From Pseudeuparius sepicola (lineage: Eukaryota; Arthropoda; Insecta; Coleoptera; Anthribidae), in the NCBI GenBank assembly GCA_963920635.1, contig OY987301.1, positions 13,670,501 through 13,734,500 of the forward strand: 64,000 nt of DNA, given 5' to 3'. Under the pieces are notes generated by a model, which saw nothing but the letters and a program-made list of their open reading frames with translations, made no database searches and was not told the origin of the DNA. Shown one piece after another: positions 9,712 to 22,846 of the stretch (position 1 is its first letter; each line of letters starts with the position of its first letter). The position numbers and the translations under genes were made by a program.

Positions 9712-12085
9712 TATGTATAAGTTTTGTGTGGCCCCTGAAGAAGTATCCAAAATATTTGTTTTTACAACTACCTATAGGTACTGTAAACACAAAACAGTGG
9801 CGTGCAAAAACACGAAAGGTATTTAAAATAAATAATTGCTGTTTTATTCTGTCCGCTCATCACAATAACAACCACACATAACATAACCACATAAGTATAT
9901 CATTCATGAATTCATGTTTTTTCGTAGCGTAGTAAAACTATTAAATAATTAATGCTAAAATATACACCGAAAAATATGAATTTCTAAATTGCTTGATTTG
10001 AAAACTATGCACGTTTTCCTCATTGTCTATTGCATAAAACGTTCACAAACGGTAGTATCCAGAAAAATAACACAAAAATAAAAGAAAGTAGAAAAAGCCA
10101 TTATAAACCAAAGCACTATACTATAAACAACGCCACCAAAATATCCGCCTCAAGTCATCTTCAAAGCGTCGTTGTCGGATTGGGCAAAAATCTCAGAAAA
10201 ATAAAGCTAAAATAGTCAATAAAGAAGGGTAAATACAAATGTGATAGATATTTGATATTTACGTCCAACGATTGATCAAATGAATACTGCTATTGAATTT
10301 ATCAACACAATACTAATATTAACCTTGTTTAACTAGCACTAGTTATTGTTTACATCGTTAGCACTTTGTAATCATGGCAACATTGGCAACCTCGCCTTTG
10401 GCCTATTGCAAATAAACAAAATATTGCGGTACTGGAAGCCATTTCTATGTTTATTTTTTATTTTTTTGTGTGGCTGCCTCTCTTCACATAGAATAAGCGG
10501 TAAGTTGAAAAAGCACAGCATCGAATTGTCAGTAACTAGTTCGAAAACTGAAACGTATGTTATGAGGTCAACTGTTGATATCATTGGCCAACATCAACAA
10601 TATTATGTGCTTTAAAACCGACAACGTACTTCCTCTCAAGAGTTTAAGTTTGGCGGAATCTGGCAGTTGCAGAGTGCATCGTTGCCAAATGTAAATTCGA
10701 TGTGCTGACAATTTTAAACCGTATACCCCGATTACTGTAAGAAGTCCCGATTTTGTCAGATGACATTCTCCACAAAATCCCTAGGAATTTTCTGTTAACC
10801 ATGGGTATAATATTGGTATATGCGTCGCAACCAGTTAATGACGTCACTCATTGATATATGATGTGAAAAGTTACCCAAGTGATACGAAAAAAGAACATAA
10901 TAAAATAAAAACCATATTGCAATCACGATTATACTGCTACAAATAAAAATAACTATGACTAGAACCATTGAGTCTAGAACTCATTTTAATAATAATTTCA
11001 AACGTCATGGAAACACTTTCATTTTGGTATATTGGTAAAATCGGCTACTTGTGACAGCGTCTATGGTGCATACTAAGGCAAATTTTATTTCCGTTTTCCG
11101 TGTCGTGAAAGTAAAAACCTATACTTATATATTTTGTGGTTCAAAAGGGTTCAAACTTTGGGCAGTGGAAATATTCGCGGGTTTTGCACGTTTCGTGACT
11201 TTTACCGTTATCTGAGTTGTTCTTGTTCGTGTTATTAGTAGTTTTTCATTGTGCAAATGGGCTCGTTACTGACCTGAACTTTTGACCCGGTTGCATTTTT
11301 TTGCTCCATTGATGCCAACTTAGGATCTCGAAATTACCAATTGACAGTCCCAGTAAGGACTTCTTATAATAATTTTACTATACCATTTTCCTCTGTCTCT
11401 GTATCCTTTTTCGGCGGGAATTGTGGATTTTGGCACAGTAATTCAAATACCTACTTATTCAAAGGAAAACTATTCGAACTGTGTATCACCATATCATCAC
11501 ATCATGTTCCATATTTCATCCTAAAATTTATACTTTGGTTTGGTGTAAATATCACGGAGGAAAGGTTGATACCTACTTCCTTAAAAGATGAAAAACCTGC
11601 TCAATCCAAACAAACCCACAATGGGGCAAAGTTGCAAAAAGTCGAACTCAGTTCTTTCCATAAAACTATACGAGTATATCTTCTCCGAAGCCTGGAGTCA
11701 AGCTCCAATAGATACATCTACTTATTGTTATGGCTTAATCAGGTTTCTTGTTTTATTTGCGTCTGCCCGCGACCTCTGCGAACCGGCGGAGCGGGCGATT
11801 CTTCGCGGCCTTTCTAATCAAGATTCCTAATCCTTGTTTGTTTTGGTCTGTCATTCGTTTATTTGCGCTTATGCAATCGCGCATTTCTAAATATAGTCCC
11901 CAGATGCGTGCCTGCGCGTAAAGCAGCTGTCCGACGAGCCACGTATCTACATAATAATTATTGCTGCATATTTAATTTCCTATTCCTATCCGCAGATATT
12001 AATGAACTCGTCGACCCGAGCGTATAGGTACACGGTACACCTCGAGGAGCTACCACCTAGCCGTGATTCGCGCATGGCGAAAGCT

Positions 12086-12186
12086 TATTAGAACTTTCAA
12101 ACAAAAAAAAGTTCGGGCAATTATCTCCAAAAAAAACAAAGATTTTATGGATTTGAATAGGTTTAAAGGTATCTATATACCCTGTA
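12086..12186. repeat. solo end of family J element
   Basis: CAAACAAAAAAAAGTTCGGG, followed by an ATTATCTCCAAAAAA block and ending near ACCCTGTAA, matches the right arm of the 29125-29528 element. The partner arm is absent. Confidence 0.5.
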
Positions 12187-12189
12187 AGT

Positions 12190-13410
12190 CAGTGGCGTAT
12201 TCAGGGGGCAAAGGGGGCAAGTGCCCCCCCCCCCCCAGAGCTGTCGAGATAAACGAGATTTGTAATATCAAAATTAATAATACCAAAAATTATATACTCC
12301 TGGCCCAATCTGAAAATGCAGTGAACATCAAACATCTACAATTTGCTATTTGTTTCATATTGTCTTAAAAACCTGTGCAAGAAATTTGAGAACGCGCCGC
12401 CGCCATATATTATGCACACACTCCGTCGGTCACAGCGCGTAACCGTAAATTAGGCAAAACAACCTATTAAACATATTTTGCACAATTACAGCGTGCACCG
12501 CCACGCCAAAAAGAACACTTTCAAAACTGAAAATTTTAAATTTAAATTAGTAACAATATTAGCGAAAACCGACTGAATGGGTTAACACTCCTTTATGTGT
12601 ACCTACTTACCCTGAAATACCCATATATCCAGAGGAGATATTTGACGATCTTAAGGCCAAAAAAAAGAATACTTGATTTTGTGATATAGATTTTAGTGGT
12701 TCGAAGAAGAATTAATTTATGTTATACAGGGTGTCCGGTAATAACTTAAAAAATAAAAAGAAAAATGGAAAATATGACGAAAACTTCATATGAACATAGG
12801 TCCGCAGATGTTTGGTTTTCGAGATGCAGGGTGTTGAAATTGAAATTTTATTTTCGATTTTTTTAAGTAACTTTTTGAGACGACTAAATTTTCTTTCAAA
12901 AAAAAAACAAAAACAACAAGTTAATTAAACTGTCAAAAAATAAATGTGCTTGTTTGTTTAAATTTTATTTTGAATTTAATTGCATACGAGTGTCGATATG
13001 CACTTGCATCGATGCAGAAATTTGAAAATTTCTCGAAAATGGTCACCTTTGGCGTTATTCACCAAGTATACCTTTTTTGCTTAAAAAAGTGTGGGAAGAC
13101 GATACATTCACAAAATGTCGTAAAAGTTTACTGTCAAAGAAGTTAGGGCAAATTAAATTAAATATAATGATAGCGTACGCAGCGCCCTCTACGGATAGCA
13201 CCAAAAATAATACCAAATTATGACTTCTCTTAAAAGTTACTTTCTTTTTGAATTTTTCAAGTTGGTGCAATTATTTCCGGACACCCCGTATTTGTTTATT
13301 TTAGAAAATATGGTTTTGTTCTGTTTTTATTCATTAAAATTATCGACAGAGTTTTGTTATTTATAACTGATTGCCCCCACCCCAGACGTTAATCCTGGAT
13401 ATCTGCTATG
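12190..13410. mobile_element. probable hAT relic starting CAGTGGCGTATTC
   Basis: The left end CAGTGGCGTATTCAGGGGGC, followed by a C-run (12221-12237), is typical of insect hAT termini seen at 18759 and 56586. A possible decayed right end, GCCCCCACCCCAGACG..., lies near 13376-13405, but I find no matching 8-bp duplication. The element encloses the TIR element 12725-13290. Confidence 0.4.
12725..13290. mobile_element. TACAGGGTG-type TIR element (family E)
   Basis: The left end TACAGGGTGTCCGGTAATAA and the right end TTATTTCCGGACACCCCGTA are inverted, with one change in the terminal GGG. Internal sequence is non-coding. Confidence 0.78.
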
Positions 13411-14262
13411 ATTTCATGTATCTCACTTTTTTCATTAATTGTATGTACCTACATTCGGAAATAACAATTTTAAAATGAGCCCAAATTATTTTCCCATAAA
13501 ATTTCGTAAAAACCAAGGAATTATGTTAAACTGATCCTAGCATAATGCTCTAACTCGTAACTGGAAAATGCAGGAAATTAAAGAAACCTGTAATTTAAGC
13601 CCAAATGAAAATGGGCCTATATTGACATCATATCTTCGCCTTGCAACAAAAAAACTGACTCACCCTGTACCTATATAAAAAATGTATTAGGGAAATTTCT
13701 CCATAATCATAATAAGTTATAGGAGATAATCCGCCTACTTCGATAAGTTATTTAATCTTGATATTGATGTTAACCACCCATCATTTTTAATGGTAGGCTG
13801 GCTACCTACCACCACAACTTCTATTAGCCGGTAATTAATTTATTAGTAGCAAATCCACAATCGAACTTGCGCCATCACGACCAACTCATTAAAATGATAA
13901 AACGTTCGGCGCAGAGCCGTTAGATTTTTATTAATTCCAGTGACTAAGAAAGGTAGCACGACCAAGCCAACGCTATGTGGTGCTATGCGTTTTTTGGATG
14001 AAGTTCACTGACCACTGATCAATGAAACACAAGTGAAAATAAATAGGTACCACGTACCACTTCACACATTTAGACGCATTCGCTATTGAACGTTATCGAA
14101 GTTTCATCCTGTGTTCATTTCGATTTAGAGCTGAGAAAGTTACTGTATTGCATGTATCTGGAACGTTACAGAATTAGTTCAATAGACAATAATTTCGTTA
14201 TTTTTGAACATAAAAAATGAAACCAAAAAAAGTTGTCCACTGAACAAAAATACTTTTAATTC

Positions 14263-14420
14263 GGTAATTTACATTTATAATTATTGTGATATGGACAAAA
14301 TTCATAAAGTTTTGAAAATTGGTAGAAATACTAAGGATACCATAGATGTTGTTAAACTAAAAAGTTCCCACCCCTAAAGTGTGTACTTCATCCCTTACTA
14401 CAGTGTTTCTACCCCAATTT
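14263..14420. repeat. diverged dispersed repeat, copy 1
   Basis: The blocks TTGGTAGAAAT, AAAGTTCCCACCCCTAAAG and TACTTCATCCC occur here in the same order and orientation as in 15140-15300. Confidence 0.55.
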
Positions 14421-15139
14421 TAATATTTTTTGAAATGAACAATGTGCCAACATATTTTCTTTATGAACCATTATTCCAAACGGTCTTATCCGAAAAAAAG
14501 TCAATTACTACCATTCCACACTCTATAGTCCACATTAGTAACGAGTTTCATTTTCTCCCACTATCTTTTTTGTTTGTATATGATTCGATTGGCGCTATTT
14601 ATGCTCTAATCGTATGTGTGTAGTCTGTTGTGTTCATTTTCTCTGCCTTGTTTAAGTAAATAACCATTCTCTAGCTGCCAACACTTATGCAGCGGTGAGT
14701 AACAAACTTTTAAGTGCCTGTATTCTTACATCCTTCCATCCTAGCTCTGTCAGTTGCATTTAGAGGCTCTAAAAGGCGAAGCCTTTCAGACAACAATCGC
14801 CAACAGATTAGTTGTGGCTGTGATACTACCAAATAAATCACTACGTACTCACTTTTATGGCTTCATAACTTTCTTTGACAAACTGCACGGACGAAAGTAA
14901 ATACTTGTACGTTGACGGCCATCATAGGCCAGAGATCAAACAATAAATACTTGGATAGTAACATAACGAATGCCCAGGACCCTCGCAAAAGGCAACATAG
15001 AAATAAAATTGTTTTATATGTGGATATTATTAAAATTAATAAATTTAGAAAATATAGTGCTAAATGACTAACGGATGCTTTAATCTGGAGAGTAAGTACG
15101 TACTTGTAAATCTCATCGGAGAGTAGTTCAGTAATATAA

Positions 15140-15300
15140 CGATTTATATCGGTCATTAAAGTTTGGAAATTGGTAGAAATGTTAGGGACGGCATAAAAAT
15201 TCCTAAATAAAAAAGTTACCACCCCTAAAGGGTACGCTTCATCCCCTAGGACACTTTTCATCCATATTTTCAAGTTTTCTAGATTATCTCGGAAACGAAG
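15140..15300. repeat. diverged dispersed repeat, copy 2
   Basis: AAATTGGTAGAAATG, AAGTTACCACCCCTAAAGGG and ACGCTTCATCCC parallel the copy at 14263-14420 over about 150 bp. Confidence 0.55.
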
Positions 15301-15929
15301 CACTTTTTGATAAAAATACTCATATACAAATTATTCCTCCTAAATTTTCTATGAAGACCAGACACATAACTTACACAGCCAAGGGTGGATGCCCAACATT
15401 ACTATAAGTAAGTTCAAAAAGCAACAGTATTTACCGCAAGCTCTAAAAGAATCGCAGTGACCTTGGGTTGGCACCCAGGGTACAAATAAAAAAGATCTAA
15501 GTAGCTATAATTTTAGACTCGCAAAGTTGGCGAGAATGGTATAAACTTAGTGTATTTATAGGCCACAAAACAATATAAATTCATTACCAACCTGATGATT
15601 TTACGGGTTTCGTAATTTAAATTTCTAATCTAAAGTGTATATTAGCGTTTAACTAGGTAATAACAGTGAAAATGCAATTAAATTAAGATGTAATAATCTA
15701 AGAAAGAGTGACGTCACGGCCCTAGGGCAGCGGTTGGCTGAAATATTGTGGAGTTACCGTATTTCTACAAGCTCTATTATTGAGTTTTAACGTTTAAACG
15801 GAGAGCCGAAATTTTTGAACGTTGGCGAAAACGCCAGTATTATTGGGTTGTATTTTGAATTCCCCGCTTAAAAGATTATATCTGCGTGTGGCCGTGGCCT
15901 ATATTAGGCAGATATTGGAAAAACTTTCC

Positions 15930-16420
15930 GTGCGCTGAATAAAAATACCGAATATATGGCTTTAAAATAGAAATATACAGCAAAGTAAACTAAATTTAAG
16001 AAACTCTATATATGCTCTCTGATATTTAACATATACCTATTTTGTATTTTAATTCGTAAGTGTTTCAATATTTAGATACATTTCTGTAATATTTTTGACA
16101 TTTTATTCACCTTATCTGACAATAACTATTTTACAACAAAGCACCTTTGTAATAATTTGAGAGTAACCATGGAAACGCATCATACATACCAAACACTATA
16201 TTGTCTGCATTGTTTATTTTTTGTCAATTAAATTTATTATAATATGCCGGTAAAATGTTTTAAGTTTCCGTTTTCAAAGAAGTATAATAAAAAATATCGT
16301 TCATTGCACGTCCAGAAATAGATTTTTCCGTGCTTGCATGACTTCCCGTGTTCGGCTGTGCCTCGCACGGGAATTTGTCACGAAAATATGTTGTTTGCTG
16401 TGATGTTAAACCGCTCTGAA
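15930..16420. repeat. dispersed repeat Q, copy 1 (empty site)
   Basis: CTTTCCGTGCGCTGAATAAA through the hairpin TTCCCGTG...CACGGGAA (16341-16376) is nearly identical to 44150-44800 over about 450 bp. This copy has an uninterrupted ACACTATATTGTCTG, where copy 2 carries a 180-bp insertion. Confidence 0.8.
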
Positions 16421-17254
16421 GACCAACTAACCGCCCGAACAACGAATGGTAACTAATATCTGCGAAATGGGGCAATCAGCAATCTGTTAGTCGCTCATTT
16501 TCCTACAGCCGGCCCGCTAATTTCTTTACAATAAGCGTTTCCATTAAGAGTGTAGGTACCGTAAAGCGGGCAATTTTCATAAGATCACGGGTGCGTGCCA
16601 TAACAGAACTGTAGATGACAGCCGAGTGCCAGTAGCGTGTGCGTTTTGTTTATTTTTCTGCACCTCGCCGTACAGTTATGCGGAATTTATTTCGCACATA
16701 TTGTTGATACACATTTCCACAATGTGCAAAGGCAAGAGGCGCAGGCGCCTCTCTAACGGTAGGCGATTTTCTTAGAACGGAAGGCAATTATAAGCGATGG
16801 AAATACTTTTACTATTCGTTTTATTCGCCGATGGTGTTTCAGAGGCATATGACGCATCTGTAGTCGATTATTGTTTACGCTTCAGGGTTCAGGATGTATT
16901 AGAATCAGAGATACCAACTGTATCTCCGTTTTTTCTTTAGTATTTAGTACATATATGAAGAAATATAGCTAAAGTTGTAGAATATCTGAACCATTTAGAT
17001 GGATTCCCAGGAAAAACAATTAAGTAGATAACAAACATGTAATTTAAATAAAGATGGATTTTTGTACCTGTAAATCTAAATCAAGACGTTGAATGAAGGA
17101 ATAATTCACTCAACCATCAAGAGGATTGCATCTGTGACATAACATTTAAAGGATAATACTTAATCAGTTGAAAAGAAAAGTACTTAGACGTAAAAAAATC
17201 CATTCTTGTCCGTAAGGAGGCTACATTATATATTTTTTTTAAAACGAAAAAAAA

Positions 17255-17690
17255 GTTTTATTAGGCAAAGATGTAATCATAAGGCATCACCCGTCCATGA
17301 ATCGACTGCGCGCGGCGTTGCTTGACTTTGACGATCGCTATACCTAGGTCAGTATGACGAGGCACGTCGCTTCCCAACATAAACTCCAAACTGCTGCCTG
17401 ATGTGCAGCCTCCATGAAAAATAGATTGATATTCAAACCTACTAAAATATTTATACTGAAAGATTGCGCTGCTATATGTAACAATTTCGCAATGTGTACG
17501 AATAGTTAAATGGGCCTTTATTGGCCGGGTTTTGAATATTTGGTCACTTTTGATTTTGACGAGCGATGGCTCCGCGTCTGACGTTTGATGTTTACATCTC
17601 GCCTACTTATTGAAAAATCGTACAATAATGGACTACTTCAGTGACGATTTTGAGACATTTCACTGCCGATTTCAAGAAAAAAATTTAAAT
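17255..17690 (-). repeat. 5S-rRNA-like dispersed repeat P, copy 1
   Basis: It is shared with 54365-54810 and 60105-60570. On the minus strand, 17340-17281 reads CGATCGTCAAAGTCAAGCAA, then a CGCCGCGCGCAG block, then TCATGGACGGGTGA. This resembles the internal control region of 5S rRNA (GTTAAGCAACG..., then GGATGGGTGACC). The rest of the unit is unlike 5S and unclassified. This copy lacks the GAGGCCTCTGGCC hairpin that precedes the other two. Confidence 0.6.
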
Positions 17691-18978
17691 GAATGTTATG
17701 TAAGTTCATGAAGGTTGGCATAAAGAATTGCAAAGGAAACCATTTTTCTAATAAGTGGTTTTCGCTATTTTGCCATAAGTGGCGTTTTTGAAATTGTTTT
17801 GTTAAGCACAAACTACCCCTTAGGATGCAGATTTTATTATTTTTACCCTGTATAGTTTTGCAAGGAATATAATTTAGGAAATTCAGATAGAAAAAATCGA
17901 TCAAACAAAATATACCTAGGTCTAAAAGTGGTTGAATAAAATATTGACTCACATCCTCAACAGTATTGCTTATCGAAAATTTACAACCTACTGTTAGTTT
18001 GAGCTCCAATAATTTACATATTTTATATCCCACCATAATAAATAAATATGCTTTTGAAATATGTACCCATACTCCATACTAATTAACTTATGCAATTGTC
18101 TGAGCTAATTACAATAACCTAATAATATTAAACAATTAAAAACGTTAATACAGCTGATCAATAAAGATATTCAGTCAGTTCTCAAACGTAAAGTAAATAA
18201 CGACGTAACGTCAAAATTTCCATGCTCTACCTCCACCCACACTATTTCCGACTTCCGGCGACCTTGCGCGTTCTACATAAGCGGTTTAGAAAAAAATGGC
18301 GTGCCATCGCAAGGCTTCCCGACATTCAATAAACAACCTGGTTAACAAAAAAAAATAACGTCAACCGATCGTCCGAGCGGCGCTAGTTCATTGATCCTAG
18401 GAGGCCGTTGATCTTCGCGGAGGAACAGGCGCTAGGAGAGGCAGAGGCGGTCCGCCAAGAGCACGGCTTGGATGAAATCGCGAGGACGCCAGATAAAAAA
18501 TGGAATGGGGAAAGAATGAAAAAGAAAACAACTTTGGTGAAGACTTACCATTTGCTCTGTGTAATCACAGACCTATATAGTGGTATAACCCATCGAAGTA
18601 TATGAAACTGGCAGCCAAATTTGAGTAAGTGAAACAACTAATGAATCAGAACAACAACATGACACAGAAATAGATAAAACACGTTTTGTGGGCTAAACGT
18701 CAGAATCCTCCTTTGTTTGTGTCAAGCGCAACCAACGGTATTATGATGGCCCACTACCCAGTGGCGTGCAAGCCACACCCGCAGACCCCGCGGTGCGGGG
18801 GGGCCCAAGTTACCAGGGGCCCCGGGGCCCACAGCAAAAAATCATCGGGAAATCTCAGGCACCGCTCCACCTATCAGTAGTACACTCGTTGTCTCGCTGT
18901 GTAACCAACCTTCTTACCAGGACCACAACCACAAATCATAGATATGTTAGGTTTTAGGTTAGAGCTAGGGCAGAGATA

Positions 18979-19512
18979 TACGGGGTGTAACTTAAGTATG
19001 TTAAAATATTTCATTTTTCCCATAACTTCTTTTTATTTGTAGAGCTTTTTTAACCAAATTTGGTTCACATCATATTTTGCTAAGACCTTTTTAAATGTGT
19101 TATTTTCAACCTCTAGATTGAACCAGTGGCGGAAATATGGGTAAATCTGAAGACAAATTCAAAAAGAAAATTAATACGGCCCTGTACGAAATTAAAGTAG
19201 TTTTGGATGGAGCATTTGTTTCTGAACAAAAAGTGTTTCTTGTCAGGTATTTAAAAAGCGTAGGGAAAAGATCAGGATCTTGTTCTCAATTAAAAACAAA
19301 ATTTTGGAGGTTTCAAGGCGACACAACTAATTTTAATTCGAAATAAGAATAAAAAAAGTTGAGAAAAGACGTTTTTTTTTTAGAAAATTTTAACACGCCG
19401 TATATCGAAAACGAAGAATTTTTGTACACATGTTTATATGAACTTTTGATGTTAAAATTGGCTGAGGATCACCAACCTGAAATATTTTAACGTACTTAAG
19501 TTCCACCCTGTA
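18979..19512. mobile_element. TIR element (family F) nested in hAT relic
   Basis: TACGGGGTGTAACTTAAGTA at the left pairs with TACTTAAGTTCCACCCTGTA at the right, and pairing continues for AAAATATTTCA. It carries an unassigned 69-codon open frame (19137-19346) that I take as chance. Confidence 0.78.
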
Positions 19513-19747
19513 CATCTGTGAGGGCCACTGTATAAATACGCAGTCGCCAGTCGCAGTGGCAGATGTCGTACTGGTATAATCGGACTATTATATTATTATT
19601 ATTTATATGTGTTTAGTGCTTAATAAAATATCGAGGAAATATAGTTACAAACTTTAACATCGATAAGAATTTTTGCAGAGTTTATTTTAATAAAAAAAAA
19701 ATTTTGGCCAGTATTTTCGCCTTTTCTTAAGTTTACCATCATTGAGT

Positions 19748-19930
19748 TTGGCTGTTTCATCCTCAACCGTAGAAAGGTCTTTTTCAACATTAAAACTAAT
19801 AAAGCCTTTTTTGCGATCGAAAATGGCTAACGAAAGACTAACTTCCCTTCCTTATCAGTAAGAGAATGAAAGGGCTAGCAGCTTGGATTTGGACAACATT
19901 ACCAAACAGTTTTTTAGTTTGAAACGGCGT
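19748..19930 (+). pseudogene. hAT transposase C-terminal dimerisation region, broken
   Basis: The translation from 19748 gives LAVSSSTVERSFSTLKLIKP and then FLRSKMANERLTSLPYQ, a stop at 19859, and in the same frame ENERASSLDLDNITKQFFSL. ERSFS.LK.IK..LR..M...RL is the conserved hAT dimerisation motif. Upstream coding sequence is missing or out of frame, so no transposase can be made. Confidence 0.85.
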
Positions 19931-21099
19931 TTATAGTTATTTATTGTTAGGGTAGAATATTTTTGTATTTTACGTTCATATGGAACAAATCAGTTTAATT
20001 TGTTTCCGTATTTTTTGTGATTTGTGATTCATCTTAAGAAAAGAGGGGCGCCGCGTCTAGTTTGCGGGGGGGCCCCAGAATATCTCTGCACGCTACTGCT
20101 ACTACCGATTAATTCGATGTTATAATAACCAAACTACGTAGTCGATATAGTTTTAAATGTTATAAATAAAACTAATGGTACACAATCAGGAGCAAAAAAG
20201 TTCATATGTATAAAGTGTCCCATGTTCGATAATTTTGCAGGGAATCTCGATTATTTTTAGAGAAAGGGAGCTGCGGTTTTCGGGACACTGGTCTACCACC
20301 TACAACCATCTACTGGTATCTACCATTTATATTTATACGCGAACTTGTTGGAATGCTAAAATCGACCCTTATTGATTTTGAATTATTCAAGGTGTTGCAA
20401 ATTACAGTCTAAGTACACATTATAAAAAAATATTTTTAAAATTCATAACTAAAACTAAGGTTAAAAAGGGTTGAAGTAATTCATTTTAATAAGCGGAAAA
20501 CTTTATATTAGTAAAAAAACGCTTCATAAGAAAAGTACAGGCCGTTTAAAATTATCCAAGCAGTAGATTTTTCTGGTGCAACCTATCAGTTTTCCTCTTT
20601 TACACAAACTATAAACATTATAGGTAAAATTTCCAAGATACATTTCTTTTGTAAAATTGTTTCTATTATTCTGACATAATAACTAGAAAATTTGTGAATA
20701 CAGAATGGGAAGACAATTACTGGATTTAAAAAGTAAATGCTTGAAATATAAAATTGGACAAGAACGTTAATGTCCCACAGGGACCTATTTTGGGGCCTCT
20801 TATTTCTGCTATATTTTCAGAGTACAAAAAATAATTTTCTGCGCCCGTAAAGTGCATTTTCTGTGCAACATACAGGAAAATTTTATTAAGGGAAGTTTTT
20901 TTAGAATAAAAAATTATGTACACGAACTAAGTTTGAGACTAATCGACCTATATACTTTGACTTTTTCCATTTTATTACGCGAAAATTTAATTAAGGAAAG
21001 TTGATCAGAATAAAAATTTCCTGTATGTTGCGGAGAAAAAGCTTCTTCAATAAATTATAAAAATTGACAAATAAGGAAAATAAAAGTACTGAAACTTTG

Positions 21100-21563
21100 T
21101 ACAGGGTGTTCCCGTATATTTTGACCCACCCCTAGAGCCCTTATCTTTCAAGTTAGAAAAAAAATTACTTAAATGAAAGTTGTAGGGTACCAAGGTGTAT
21201 TGTCCAAAAAATAATGGATTGACAGGAATGCTCTTGCCTAAGTTGAAATGTTTTTCCATGGCAACCTTGATTAAATATAAAGATCGTATTTATCTGCAAT
21301 TTGGAATATCATGCGAATGCTTAGAGCAAACATATAACATATCTATATTGTTGGAATCGGAAAAATGCGTGCAATGCAAAAATCCACAAATATACCGGGT
21401 GTTCCATTAAAAAAAGTAAGTTTATATTTTTCATAAATAGCGGTTCAGAAAAAACCCTACAACTTTCACTTAAGAATTTTTTTTTAACTCGAAAAATAAA
21501 GGCTCTAGGGGTGGGCGTTGAGTGAGGAATAGGGTGGGTCAAAATATACGGGAACACCCTCTA
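21100..21563. mobile_element. TACAGGGTG-type TIR element (family G, copy 1)
   Basis: The left end TACAGGGTGTTCCCGTATAT and the right end ATATACGGGAACACCCTCTA are inverted, with a mutated last base. Arms continue through GACCCACCCCTAGAGCC for more than 80 bp. An internal TACCGGGTGTTCC at about 21393 suggests an older nested end. Confidence 0.8.
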
Positions 21564-21679
21564 CATGGACATGGCTAAAGTTTTGTTTTCGAAGCGAAGC
21601 TAAAAAAATATGACAGGAATTACACTTTCGACACCAAATAGTCAAATTTCAACTAAAACTTTTTAACTTTTGCACCTCT

Positions 21680-21705
21680 TTTTTTACTCCTGGGACACCC
21701 TGTAT
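21680..21705. repeat. solo CACCCTGTA terminus
   Basis: CCTGGGACACCCTGTATG is a right-hand terminus of the TACAGGGTG class with no partner that I can pair. Confidence 0.45.
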
Positions 21706-22846
21706 GTATGTAATTTTTTTCTTCTTGATTTCGTACTCCAAAGGATGGATGACGCTAACGAATCTAAAGGATACTCTCCCAACAAAGTGGGACATGGAAA
21801 AATCACTTTTGCTTTTGCGAAGTCATTAAGAATGTCCGACTATAATATAATGTATGACAAAGGATGCACTGTGTAAAGCGTAATGGCAACCTAACCACGC
21901 GCTGATTAGACGATGTTAACAAAGTGAGCATGTCAGAAGGGATATCGCTTTTCATTGAATGCTGACCAGATATGAACTGACACAAAAGCCTATAGCGACC
22001 ACAGAGAATATAGTAGACGTTAAGTTAGTTTTAAAATCGCATGTGGTGTTTCAATCTTGTGCCTGTTTGTTGTAGCCCCATTAAAAGCATGTTGTTATTT
22101 GTGTTGAGTGCGATCTAGTGCCAGAGTCCGTAACTGCTAAATGAAAATAACTATGGTTATTGCGAAAAGTATAGCAAAACCAAAATTGCCTCCCATCCGA
22201 GACAGCAATAGAGAACGTGATGTAGCGATTCCAGCTAATAACATAAATTTTATTGCGGCGAAAAATGCCCTCGGTTTATGATAAAGTTCTTGGTATAGCA
22301 ATTTGGAGATGCTATCGCGAATAATATATTTATTTATAATAAACGTCGTCCAGACTGTAGCAACATAACAATCGGCGTCCCTCTAATCCCGGCCAACGTA
22401 ATAACATGTTATTAACTGGTACTAATGACGGTATTCACATGAATGGAAGATTTAATAGATGCGTTTGTTTGGCTTCGGGCACTTCCAAAATTTTAACTGT
22501 AGTTGCCGTGTCAGAGGTCAGATTATAAGAATCAATTAAAGAACAATAAATCAACGCTGTGACGGATAGACCACACCAGAAAACAACTTTTTATAGAACA
22601 GAAGAATACCGCTAGACTATAATAAGTTCAAATTTAAATAAAGAATTTAAATGCCGAAGTAACAATTTTAAACGGCACGTGCCTATTGACATGTTATGGA
22701 AATATATTACGGTATAAAGAAACAACCGAAAACTACAAATCTTCAATATTTCTCTTGTAGTAATCATACTATACGCAAGTACTATGTACTATAAGAAACA
22801 CTTTTTTTTTAAATACTATTTATCTGTATAGGTATAATTTGTTACT

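Larger units (their letters stand above)
18759..20098 (+). mobile_element. hAT element relic with 8-bp target duplication
   Basis: The left end CAGTGGCGTGCAAG and the right end (reverse CAGTAGCGTGCAGAG) are imperfect TIRs. The flanks CCACTACC (18751-18758) and CTACTACC (20099-20106) agree at 7 of 8 bases, the hAT duplication length. Subterminal GGGGGGGCCC runs occur at both ends. It contains a transposase C-terminal remnant at 19748-19930 and a nested TACAGGGTG element at 18979-19512. Confidence 0.82.

Noticed and set aside
17638..18036. 132-codon minus frame with hydrophobic segments
   Set aside because: Composition is typical of AT-rich non-coding DNA (Phe, Leu, Ile, Asn), with no motif and no splice or promoter context. 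It also overlaps the edge of repeat P.
18408..18605. Charged plus frame MIFAEEQALGEAEAVRQEHG as a coding exon
   Set aside because: It is short, has no homologous motif, and its surroundings give no convincing acceptor or promoter. The nearby ACTTACC would be a donor only on the opposite strand.
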